DNA of 64,000 nucleotides from Pseudobacter ginsenosidimutans (GTDB taxonomy: Bacteria > Bacteroidota > Bacteroidia > Chitinophagales > Chitinophagaceae), in the NCBI RefSeq assembly GCF_007970185.1, contig NZ_CP042431.1, positions 6,803,342 to 6,867,341 on the forward strand, written 5' to 3'. This document shows positions 8,401-16,865 of this stretch, one piece after another (position 1 is the stretch's first letter; each line of letters starts with the position of its first letter). The translations under genes were made by a program, and so were the position numbers. Under the pieces are notes generated by a model, which was not told the DNA's origin, searched no databases, and was given only the letters and a program-made list of their open reading frames with translations.

Positions 8401-9742
8401 AGTATTGTGCTTTCTTTCCATTCGCTAAAATGTCCAGGATACCTTCGTTTTGAATGATCAGCATACCATGACGATCCTGCGTTACCCCTTCAGTCAGAAC
8501 ATAAGTGTAAACAGGTATATTGTGCTTCATCACTGTAGGCATATAGGAATATTGAATGTTCCTGCAGTTCTCGCGCAGGTTATCCGCCGCTTCAACAATA
8601 TGGGTTGATACCAGCATCAGACTGTTTTCCAGCTCCGAATAGAGGGAAGTAACGGCAACAGTAGCTTCATGTGCATCTTTCACATTCGTTCCCCGGAATA
8701 ATTCATCGAATATGATGATGAGCTTTTTCCCTGCTGCCAGTTCCATCGATACTTTTTTCACTCTCAACACCTCTGCATAAAAATGACTATGTCCCATTTG
8801 TATACTGTCAGAAAGATTGATGGTAGTATAAAGTCCATCATTAACCGTAAACTTCATGGAATCAGCAGGGATGGGGAAACCGATATGCGCCAGAAAAACC
8901 GTGATACCAAAGGATTTCATCAGGGTTGATTTTCCTGCCATATTAGCCCCCGTGAGGAACAATACACGCCGTGAGGCATTCATTTGTATATCATTTCCCA
9001 ATGCATCTGGCACCAACGGATGATAAAATCCTTTTATATCCAGTTGCTGATCGCTACCGGGCAGTACTTCCGCAAAAGCCAGTTTTCTTTCCCTGGCAAC
9101 AGTGGCAACAGAAATATAAATATCTAACCAGTATACATACTCTAAAATGGTTTGCAGCTGATCATAATGGGTAAAGCGGAAGAACCTGTCGCAGGAGGCC
9201 ATCTGTTCAAAAGATAACCGGCCTTCCATCAGGGAAGCATATGTTAACCTGAATTCCTGATCATCCAGGATAGTCTTTACCTCATTTTGCATTTTTTGAA
9301 AAGAAGTACTGTATCTGTTATCAGCAGTTTTTTCCAGGAAAGCGCGTAAATGCGTCAGGCATTCTCCTATTGCCTTCAGGGCTTTTTGTGTGAAGTTCAA
9401 CCGGGTGTCTACCCCCAACCATTTATTCAGCTTGCTTTCCATGGTCTCGCCATCCGCTCTCAGCAGGGTCCTGCTATCACGATCGGATAAATAAGCCACC
9501 ATCACCTCAATCCAGACTGCTTCCAGCGGAAAGGCGGAAGAAGACCGGCAGAAGAATTGTATCGTTTCACTCCGGTCCCTGATCTCCGTTTCTCCGGTAG
9601 TGGGATAATGAAAGATCTGCTCCAGCTTCGCTGCGCCGCCTGTTGTGTAGGTCCGGTTAAAGAGAGAATAAACAGACTCTTTTCCTTTTTTCCCAAAGAT
9701 GTTCAAATCATCCAGGGTTTGCTTATCTGCATTGAAGATCAT
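8393..9742 (-). CDS. MutS-like core ATPase (copy B of cassette 1)
   Basis: This 449-residue paralogue of the next gene has the same build: an N-terminal DKQTLDDLN block, a helical region, then an ATPase core. Walker A TGANMAGKST is at 264-273, the signature GHSHFYAEVLRVK at about 317-329, Walker B IIIFDEL at 342-348, and STHIVEA follows. The mismatch-recognition domains of MutS are absent. It starts 18 bases after the ABC permease and its stop overlaps the following MutS-like gene by 8 bases, so the two are probably translated together. MutS proteins act as dimers with composite ATP sites, so an A/B heterodimer is a natural guess. Confidence 0.9.
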   Translation of the reverse strand: MIFNADKQTLDDLNIFGKKGKESVYSLFNRTYTTGGAAKLEQIFHYPTTGETEIRDRSETIQFFCRSSSAFPLEAVWIEVMVAYLSDRDSRTLLRADGETMESKLNKWLGVDTRLNFTQKALKAIGECLTHLRAFLEKTADNRYSTSFQKMQNEVKTILDDQEFRLTYASLMEGRLSFEQMASCDRFFRFTHYDQLQTILEYVYWLDIYISVATVARERKLAFAEVLPGSDQQLDIKGFYHPLVPDALGNDIQMNASRRVLFLTGANMAGKSTLMKSFGITVFLAHIGFPIPADSMKFTVNDGLYTTINLSDSIQMGHSHFYAEVLRVKKVSMELAAGKKLIIIFDELFRGTNVKDAHEATVAVTSLYSELENSLMLVSTHIVEAADNLRENCRNIQYSYMPTVMKHNIPVYTYVLTEGVTQDRHGMLIIQNEGILDILANGKKAQYYE

Positions 9743-9760
9743 AACTGTTTCTGTTTTTGA

Positions 9761-12052
9761 TTACCTGGCCCTTCTTCTCATCCAAATAAATACACCAATC
9801 AAAGCCAGTACCAGCGGGAATCCGATTTTCAACAATCCACCAACCATCTTCCATGATTTGGAATAGTTGAGCTTATTGTCGACGGGTGGAGCCAGGCGCA
9901 TATCGATAGGCGCTTTGCCATCACTCAGCCAGAAAAAGGCGGCTGCGATCAGGTAATAATTCGCGGCTCTTACTTTCGGTCTGTTGATGCCGAGCTCTTT
10001 ATTACTCAGCCAGTCTGCATCACCGGTCACCAGTATCTTTTGTTGTTTATCATTCACAGTTCTGCTTAAAGCCATTACAGCAGGATATTCCTGTTCTGAT
10101 TCTCCTTTTTCAACATCCAGCACAGGTAAATGATCGATCGTATTGAAGCTGTCTTTTTCAAGCCAGACGCCGGATGCAGGCGTTCTGAAAAGCGTAGTGG
10201 CCTCAAACCCTTTCGATGGATCAAATTGCAGTACAGAGCTGCCGGCAAGCGCAAGGGAATAAGCCTGTTTCTTCATATCCTCCAACTGAAAAGAGAACTT
10301 AACAGCTTCATCGGAAGGCCGCAGGGCAACTACATCGGGTTGAATATCTTTATTGGCATGCACCAGGGTACCAGGCAGGAATGTCACCCCGATCTCTTTG
10401 GTGATCTCATTCATTTGTGCAGAAACATCCGGTTCACCTGCAATGATCAGGTTGCCTCCTTTGGCGATATACTTTTCCAGGTTTTGCAGCTCGATGGCGG
10501 AATAGGGTTTCCTGGGCTCTGCAATCACCATGATCTGTATATCAGCAGGTACTTCAGACGCCAGGGAGATATTGGTAAAATCAAATCCCTGGTTCAGCAT
10601 GGAGTGACGGAAAGTTTTTTCCTCTGTTACCATATTATAGCCCCTGTCCTGGTTTGAATTGCTTTGTCGTTCTCCATGTCCTTCCACAAAACCCACTTTC
10701 GGAAGTTCCATCACCAGGCGTTTAAGAGCCGCCGTTATCTCGGCTTCGCTGGGATGCACATACATGTCGTTGAAGATGCGCAGGAATGTCTTTTGTCCAT
10801 TCGCCGCTTCCAATACATGTACATAACGGTATCCTTCACCCGACAGATCTACTTTGTCGCTGATCTCGTCATAGGACTTCACATCAAAGGACCAGTCGTT
10901 CAGGATCTTCAGGGAGTCCATTCTTTCTGAATCGGACAGTTCAGGGAAGCGGGTTTCCAGATAGGGATAATTGGCGCGATTGTAGTACAGGGTTTGCTCC
11001 AATTTCATATCAGGTTTGAAGCGGAGATATTTTTCAAAACGCTTGGCTTCCTGCTTATAGTTTTTCGGTAATCCATAGAAGTAATACCTGTCCAGCATAT
11101 TCGCATAGGTATGAATGGTCAGCGGACCTTTCAGCATGTCAACCACTTTCTGACTGTTCTCACTGATCGTATTCACTTTCGAATAAGTGGTATCATAATA
11201 AACCTTGAAGGAAGGCAGGGCGCTTACATAGCCAACAAGACAAACCACGATCAGCGTTACTGCATACCTGGAAAAGGTAGCCCAGGCAGAGATCTTCTTT
11301 CTTTCAACCTGCAGCTTTATGATAGTGAATGAAACGAAGAGAAGGATCACCATTACAAAATAAAGCAGATCTTCCGAAGTGATCAGTCCTGCAATGAATG
11401 TGTTGCTTCTTCCTGAAATAGCGATCCAGTAAGTGATATCCCTCACAAATGCAATATCCTGCCACCAGCTTTTCATCAGGTTCAGCAATGCCAGGATCCC
11501 CAGTGTACCAATGGCGGCCACTACCGTATAAGAAGTGATGGACGACATAAAAATACCTACAGCAGTATATGCACAGATCAGCAGGAACAATCCCAGCAGC
11601 GCGCAGAGTACAGCAGGATAATCAAAGTTCCCGATGGTGATAGCGCCATGCAATGCAAACATGCTCAGTATTCCGATCAATGTGAATGCAAAAACGATCA
11701 GCGCCAGGTACTTTCCCAGAACTATCTGAAAGCTATTGACCGGTGATGAATACAGCAGTTTGATAGATCCGCTGTTGAACTCGCGGCTGATCACTCCCAT
11801 CGTCAATAATGGAATATATAAATAGAGATAGCCCTGAATGCTGAGAAAGAAGCCATCCATTTGGTTATTGAAAATGGCATAGGTAATATTTTTGGTTGCC
11901 TGGCCCACAATATCCCTGTGCGCCATGGCGCCATAAAGATTGGTATATACAATACCTGTCTGAAGTGCAAAAATCACCAGTATCAACCAGGCTACAGGAG
12001 AATAAAACAATACCTGTAATTCCGCCTTTGCAATCCGATATGTTGTTTTCAT
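9761..12052 (-). CDS. ABC-2 permease fused to a GldG-like auxiliary domain
   Basis: This 763-residue inner-membrane component of a GldA/GldF/GldG-type ABC transporter begins with six predicted membrane helices (about 15-245) carrying the ABC-2 element GSIKLLYSSPV. A seventh helix follows at 263-280, then a large extracytoplasmic GldG/ABC-auxiliary domain (about 285-735) with the GHGE motif at 458-461. A final helix (about 741-757) ends in a basic RRR tail. GldF and GldG are usually separate proteins; here they form one chain. The ATPase gene lies 32 bases upstream and the MutS-like pair follows. The substrate is unknown. A direct gliding role is possible but unsupported, given the SusCD neighbourhood. 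Confidence 0.9.
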   Translation of the reverse strand: MKTTYRIAKAELQVLFYSPVAWLILVIFALQTGIVYTNLYGAMAHRDIVGQATKNITYAIFNNQMDGFFLSIQGYLYLYIPLLTMGVISREFNSGSIKLLYSSPVNSFQIVLGKYLALIVFAFTLIGILSMFALHGAITIGNFDYPAVLCALLGLFLLICAYTAVGIFMSSITSYTVVAAIGTLGILALLNLMKSWWQDIAFVRDITYWIAISGRSNTFIAGLITSEDLLYFVMVILLFVSFTIIKLQVERKKISAWATFSRYAVTLIVVCLVGYVSALPSFKVYYDTTYSKVNTISENSQKVVDMLKGPLTIHTYANMLDRYYFYGLPKNYKQEAKRFEKYLRFKPDMKLEQTLYYNRANYPYLETRFPELSDSERMDSLKILNDWSFDVKSYDEISDKVDLSGEGYRYVHVLEAANGQKTFLRIFNDMYVHPSEAEITAALKRLVMELPKVGFVEGHGERQSNSNQDRGYNMVTEEKTFRHSMLNQGFDFTNISLASEVPADIQIMVIAEPRKPYSAIELQNLEKYIAKGGNLIIAGEPDVSAQMNEITKEIGVTFLPGTLVHANKDIQPDVVALRPSDEAVKFSFQLEDMKKQAYSLALAGSSVLQFDPSKGFEATTLFRTPASGVWLEKDSFNTIDHLPVLDVEKGESEQEYPAVMALSRTVNDKQQKILVTGDADWLSNKELGINRPKVRAANYYLIAAAFFWLSDGKAPIDMRLAPPVDNKLNYSKSWKMVGGLLKIGFPLVLALIGVFIWMRRRAR

Positions 12053-12084
12053 TTATTGTTCTTTTGTTTGACTGCTTAATTTGA

Positions 12085-13014
12085 TCAGGACTTCTTCTTT
12101 GAGAGCTCGGCAAAAATATTATCGAGTGAATTTTTGTTTTGTGAGATATGCAACAACTCCCAGTTATTCTCCACAGCGCTTTTCACGATACGTGAGATCA
12201 CCTCCCTTGAATCGGAAGCATAGTTCACTGTATAGTCGATACCTCCCGTATGGGTTGCATCAACCACTCCGTCGATAGCTGTCAGGTACTGCAGGGAAGG
12301 AAGCTGCGCCAGGCTCAAAGAGAGCGAGCTCGGCTGCAGGTAGGTGTCGAAATCCTCCATGGGACCGGAAAAGATCATCTGTCCTTCATTGATCATCCAG
12401 ATATGCTCACAAAGCGCCTGAACTTCCTGCAGGATATGCGTAGAGAGGATCACTGTTCTTTCTTCAGCGATATTTTTGATCAGCTTCCTTACCTCCAGGA
12501 TCTGGTTAGGGTCCAGTCCATTGGTGGGCTCATCAAAAATTACAAATTCCGGTTTGTGAATGATTGCCTGTGCAATACCGGCCCTTTGTTTGTATCCTCC
12601 TGAAAGATTTTTGATCAGCCTCCTTCTATAGTGAGAGAGATTACATTGTTCCATTACATTTTTTACAGCAGATGGAATTTCTGCTTTGGGTATCATACGC
12701 AGGTGCGCACAATAAGTCAGATATTCCTCTACAGTAAGTTCAGGTTGAACCGGGGGCACCTGGGGAAGAAAGCCGATCCTCTTCTTGGCCTCCACCGGAT
12801 GCGTATCCAGGTTGTATCCCCTGATATATACATTGCCCTTTGTTTGTTTTAATACGCCACACATGATATTCATGATGGTGGATTTGCCCGCTCCGTTAGC
12901 TCCCAACAATCCATAAATCCCTTTTTCCATTAATTCAAAGCTGATGTCTTTGATGGCCCATTGTACACTGTACCGATGGGATAGCTGTTCCACTTTTACA
13001 ATAGATTCGCTCAT
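12085..13014 (-). CDS. ABC transporter ATP-binding protein (GldA-like)
   Basis: This 309-residue cytoplasmic ATPase would power the adjacent GldF-GldG fusion. All nucleotide-binding motifs are present: Walker A GANGAGKST (38-46), signature LSGGYKQR (137-144), Walker B FVIFDEP (157-163) and switch His193 in STHIL. The C-terminal region (about 215-309) resembles the extension of ABC-2 drug/antibiotic-type ATPases. It sits 82 bases after the PKD-like lipoprotein gene and 32 bases before the permease. The ATPase at 58494-59414 is a clear paralogue, sharing the LSHRYS-x-x-WAI N-terminus. Confidence 0.93.
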   Translation of the reverse strand: MSESIVKVEQLSHRYSVQWAIKDISFELMEKGIYGLLGANGAGKSTIMNIMCGVLKQTKGNVYIRGYNLDTHPVEAKKRIGFLPQVPPVQPELTVEEYLTYCAHLRMIPKAEIPSAVKNVMEQCNLSHYRRRLIKNLSGGYKQRAGIAQAIIHKPEFVIFDEPTNGLDPNQILEVRKLIKNIAEERTVILSTHILQEVQALCEHIWMINEGQMIFSGPMEDFDTYLQPSSLSLSLAQLPSLQYLTAIDGVVDATHTGGIDYTVNYASDSREVISRIVKSAVENNWELLHISQNKNSLDNIFAELSKKKS

Positions 13015-13096
13015 AAATCCTGAAAGTTTTAAAAAAATGATGCCCTGTATCGTCTGTTATGACGATTCCAATTAAAGCATATATGTAGTTGGAGGA

Positions 13097-14629
13097 TTAA
13101 CGCATGATACTGTTCTTAACAGTGATATCGGCAATGACTCCCAGGCCCGTCATACGGTGTAGCTCAACGGGGTCGGGCAATGTAAGGGATGCATCGGAAA
13201 TATTATAGAGAACCACTGTGCCGTCTTCCAGCCCCACTGCCAGTTCAAGGAAATTGTCGCTTTGGCTCATGGCAGTGATCTTACTACCGAAGGAAGTGAA
13301 GAGTTTGGCGGCACTACCTGTGATCATGTCATAATAGTACAGGTCTGTATTGCCAGGCCCTCCGGAGAAGAAAATAAAATTCCTGTTCTTGATACCTAAA
13401 TATTTACTGTCTGCATTTACAAGACTGCTACCGGTAAATGGCTTCCTTGCTTTGGGAGAGAAAGTAATTACCCGATTCAGATTGCGCATGGTAAATGACT
13501 GCAGGTAGATCTGCGTTTCTCCCGGTTTCCTCATCAATACCACTCCATCGGTGGAGGCTCCATTTCCGGAATTAGGCAGTTCATTGAAGGAGCCGCCCCA
13601 GACATATTCCCAGTCACCCATATGATTGAAGTTGACATGGTCCGCAGGATAAGGAGTTGCAGGCGCCGGGCTCGGTAATGTATCGATAACCACCCACCCT
13701 CCTGTTGGATTGGGTCCGTTCAACGAGAGGTAAAGGATCCTGTTGTTCATAGCATCATACATGAAGTTCATCAGGTTGGCATTGGAATATGGATTCCACA
13801 GATCGGTGATCTTCATTCCATGCAGCGTGGTCATAGGAATATTCAACCAGGGCATCGAAAAGGGAACAGGTGAATTAGAGAATAATCTCGGATACACCTC
13901 TCCGTTTGTATTCACCAGCAGATGGGCATTGGGATAGAAACCCATATTGACGGGGTCGATATTGGCAGGCGCACTACCCGCAAAAGCGTCCCTGAGCTTC
14001 AGCCTCTTCTGAAGGCTGTAGGAGTCCAGCTCAACTGTTCCCTGCCCTCCCTGCTGCATTACTACCAGGCTCCATACACCAGTCACCGGATAGTTCTTCA
14101 ACTTTATCGGTTTGCTTCCCAAAGATTCACCATCGTTCTTCCTTTTATAGATATCACGGTCATCTACATACACTTTTTGAGTGGCATCATAACGGATATG
14201 CGCAAGCTCTGATTCTCCGTTCTTTTCATACAGGATAGTATAGCCGCTCTGATAGGGAGAGGCCAGCCGCAGTATGGCAGTAGTAGAGAAGTATTTAACC
14301 TTTGTTGCTTTATCCACCATGCAATAATTGATGGGCAATGTTCCGGGTACTGCCCCATTGTACACCAGGATGGAATCGGTACCCGCCAGCTGATCACTTA
14401 CATACCATTCATGACCGTAATCTGCTGCGGTTTTGGTGGGATCGCTGTATTCCCTGATAGCATCGATGGTTACCGGGTTATCTATCAGTCCATCGATATT
14501 GGTAGCCTGAAATCTTATAGTAACGGGGCTTCCATCTTTATAGGAATAATTACCCTTGTCTTTGATACAACCCGGCATTGAAATGAGCAGGGTGGCTAAA
14601 GCAGTATATATAGAAGATTGTACTTTCAT
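13097..14629 (-). CDS. PKD-like family surface lipoprotein
   Basis: This 510-residue predicted lipoprotein has a signal peptide ending MPGC (Cys21), followed by KDKGNYSYKDGS, the opening typical of the PKD-like lipoproteins encoded beside SusD and DUF4843 genes in Bacteroidota. The rest is beta-rich with repeated YYYD/FFSGG-type strands and a possible propeller-like C-terminal half. It lies 17 bases after the DUF4843 gene in the same operon. By analogy with SusE/SusF-type proteins it may bind ligand at the cell surface alongside SusCD. No catalytic motif is visible. Confidence 0.85.
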   Translation of the reverse strand: MKVQSSIYTALATLLISMPGCIKDKGNYSYKDGSPVTIRFQATNIDGLIDNPVTIDAIREYSDPTKTAADYGHEWYVSDQLAGTDSILVYNGAVPGTLPINYCMVDKATKVKYFSTTAILRLASPYQSGYTILYEKNGESELAHIRYDATQKVYVDDRDIYKRKNDGESLGSKPIKLKNYPVTGVWSLVVMQQGGQGTVELDSYSLQKRLKLRDAFAGSAPANIDPVNMGFYPNAHLLVNTNGEVYPRLFSNSPVPFSMPWLNIPMTTLHGMKITDLWNPYSNANLMNFMYDAMNNRILYLSLNGPNPTGGWVVIDTLPSPAPATPYPADHVNFNHMGDWEYVWGGSFNELPNSGNGASTDGVVLMRKPGETQIYLQSFTMRNLNRVITFSPKARKPFTGSSLVNADSKYLGIKNRNFIFFSGGPGNTDLYYYDMITGSAAKLFTSFGSKITAMSQSDNFLELAVGLEDGTVVLYNISDASLTLPDPVELHRMTGLGVIADITVKNSIMR

Positions 14630-14646
14630 TGTTTTCAGATTAGTAA

Positions 14647-15348
14647 TTAACCAATTAAGGGAAGACTGGCCAGCATATCCGATCCATCTTCCAGCAACAG
14701 GGGCGTTCCGTTTTCCTTCATTTCAATTAAGTAATACTTGAATTGAAGCATCAAAACACGTTGCTGGCTGGGATCAAACGCAGCAAGATCGCCTACACCT
14801 GTAACATCCATGAAAGCCCTGAATTTTTTCTCGGAATAGATGCCCAGATAGAATCTGTCCATTTCTGCATTCCACCAGACCGGCTTTGCTATCAGGTCAC
14901 TGATCTTGAAAACGCGGTAAGCATAATTGGTCTGACCGGCTTTCACGGCTTCGGTATCCTTGATCCTGATGGTCAGCAGCACTGCTTCAGTGGCCAGCTG
15001 AGGAATATTCTTGAAAACGATATGAGCAGTATCCTGTGTAAAGCCTGCCCTGTATTTGAATACAGTGGGAAGCGTATAGGTAGTGGCAGGCGCATTGGAT
15101 TTGCCCTGAACCACTTCGATAAGATAGTTCAGGTCCTTTTCAGGCATAGTGCCAGTGAGCATTACGGGCATTGCCAGATCCACTTCCGATTTACCAGGAT
15201 GGAAGAAAAAAGAAAACTGCATGGTATCGGTGAAAGCGGTGGTAAACTGAATGTAATGACCGCCTTTATAATTTTGGATCTCTCTCTTTGAACAACTTTG
15301 TAATGAGAGGCCTGTAACAACCAATAATATTATTGCTAATTGTTTCAT
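14647..15348 (-). CDS. DUF4843-type lipoprotein
   Basis: This 233-residue lipoprotein has a signal peptide ending LQSC (Cys19). Its mature start (NYKGGHYIQF) and length fit the DUF4843 family that usually accompanies SusD and PKD-like lipoproteins. It has no recognisable enzyme motif. The gene lies 18 bases after susD and 17 bases before the PKD-like gene, so it is part of the surface uptake complex by context. The exact function of this family is not established. Confidence 0.85.
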   Translation of the reverse strand: MKQLAIILLVVTGLSLQSCSKREIQNYKGGHYIQFTTAFTDTMQFSFFFHPGKSEVDLAMPVMLTGTMPEKDLNYLIEVVQGKSNAPATTYTLPTVFKYRAGFTQDTAHIVFKNIPQLATEAVLLTIRIKDTEAVKAGQTNYAYRVFKISDLIAKPVWWNAEMDRFYLGIYSEKKFRAFMDVTGVGDLAAFDPSQQRVLMLQFKYYLIEMKENGTPLLLEDGSDMLASLPLIG

Positions 15349-15366
15349 GAGTGCTGATTTCGATAA

Positions 15367-16839
15367 TTAGTTAATGAATTCTCCTTCTGGAATTTTGAGT
15401 GTGAACCTTTCATCCATGGGGATCAGCTGAGTGCTGCTGACCTGCATTCCCTTTCCTAATCTTTTGTAGGCAAAGAGGGTTTGACCTTCCGTCAGGAATT
15501 CCCTTCGATATTCATTTAATAACTCGTTATAGAAACCGGATTCTGATTGATCTGTGAATGTATTGATCTTACCTCTCGCTACTCTCACCTGGTTGAGAAT
15601 GGTAAGGGCATCTGCGGTTAGTCCTTTACGATAGAGCGCTTCACTATAGATATAATAGACCTCACTCAGCCGAAGTACGGGAGCAAAAGTGTTCTGCTGC
15701 GACCTGAATGTGCCGGTAGAATTGGTGGCAATCCATTTTTGACTAACCAGATCAGTTGATACTACAGCGTCCGGGATCAGCAGGTTGAGCCGGTAATCTC
15801 TTTCAGCAGAAGGAAACCAGGCCGATACCTGTTTGTTGATCCTGTACCTTACGGTGGTTCCCTTATACGCGGTAATATCCGCTACCAGGTCTGTATTGAA
15901 TGATCCGAACAATACATCATCCGCGAACTTCGTGTATATGTTCACGCCAGCTGCATTGGTGGAGGATGTAAACTCCCACCATTTCTTTGTTCCCGAAGGA
16001 CCATAGGTGTATACATAAGATGCTTCACTCAATGCGCGCTCCACATCACCGGCATACAATGCCACTTTCGCCAGCAAACCTGCGATGGCTACATGGTTCA
16101 ATCGCATCATGCGGAAAGAGAAAAAACGTTCTTCCGCAACATTGGTGCCCACTAAGCGGGTGCTTAGTTTGGTGCTGAGCGAGGCCCTGTTCAGGATGGT
16201 ATCGTTCTCAGCCACCAGGTTCTTTGCTTCTTCCAGGTCGTGCTGAATGTTTTGCAGAACAGTGGAAGTAGGCGATGGCGCAGTGTAATAGGAAGGATAT
16301 TTGTCAACATAAGGAATGTACTGCCCTGACAGGTCCTGTGCCGGGGAAGGAGCAAAAAGTCTTACCAGCTCAAAATGAAGCATCGCCCTCAATGCAATGG
16401 CTTCTCCAAGGATCAGTTTTTTCTCCACATTGCCAAACTGGAATAATCCGGTATCCTTGCCTTTTATTTCATTGATCAGCTTATTGCTGTTGGCAATGGC
16501 CTTGTAGGCATTCCCCCAGATATTTGTTCCTATGGCAAGAACAGCGGGATCTGTCTGAACGAAAGTGGTGGCGGCATTCTGGTATTCCTGCGAAATATCA
16601 TTACCGATATAATCCTGTGCCAGCGCGCTATTCAGGCCCCAGGTGAGGTTCCTGCCATACAGGTTGCCTTCAGCAATGTATTGGTAGATCCCATTCAATG
16701 CATTCCGGAAGCCGATCCCTTCACTGAACAGGCGTTCCTGCGTGATCTGATCGGTAGGCTTAACATCCAACCATTTATTACAGCCGGAAAAAACAAGTAC
16801 GCAAAGTACTACTGCTATATGTTTAATGAATGTTTTCAT
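15367..16839 (-). CDS. RagB/SusD-family nutrient-binding lipoprotein
   Basis: This 490-residue outer-membrane lipoprotein is expected to form the lid of the upstream SusC barrel and capture its ligand. The lipobox is FSGC (Cys20), followed by the hallmark KWLDVKPTDQI. TPR-like helices include AIALRAMLHFELVRLF, and the C-terminus contains the family's RREF block (EYRREFLTEGQTLFAYKR). It lies 26 bases after susC. Binding specificity cannot be predicted. The DUF4843, PKD-like and M16 neighbours hint at a peptide or protein ligand rather than a glycan, because no glycoside hydrolase is present. Confidence 0.94.
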   Translation of the reverse strand: MKTFIKHIAVVLCVLVFSGCNKWLDVKPTDQITQERLFSEGIGFRNALNGIYQYIAEGNLYGRNLTWGLNSALAQDYIGNDISQEYQNAATTFVQTDPAVLAIGTNIWGNAYKAIANSNKLINEIKGKDTGLFQFGNVEKKLILGEAIALRAMLHFELVRLFAPSPAQDLSGQYIPYVDKYPSYYTAPSPTSTVLQNIQHDLEEAKNLVAENDTILNRASLSTKLSTRLVGTNVAEERFFSFRMMRLNHVAIAGLLAKVALYAGDVERALSEASYVYTYGPSGTKKWWEFTSSTNAAGVNIYTKFADDVLFGSFNTDLVADITAYKGTTVRYRINKQVSAWFPSAERDYRLNLLIPDAVVSTDLVSQKWIATNSTGTFRSQQNTFAPVLRLSEVYYIYSEALYRKGLTADALTILNQVRVARGKINTFTDQSESGFYNELLNEYRREFLTEGQTLFAYKRLGKGMQVSSTQLIPMDERFTLKIPEGEFIN

Positions 16840-16865
16840 GTTTCTGTTTTTTATACAAGCACAGC

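Noticed and set aside
7042-9742. Canonical mutS or mutS2 mismatch-repair genes
   Set aside because: The proteins are half the expected length and lack the mismatch-recognition, connector and Smr domains. They occur as repeated tandem pairs beside transporters.
9761-13014. The gliding-motility genes gldA, gldF and gldG themselves
   Set aside because: GldF and GldG are fused, the genes are duplicated in the window, and they sit inside SusCD operons. They are related but probably not the gliding set.
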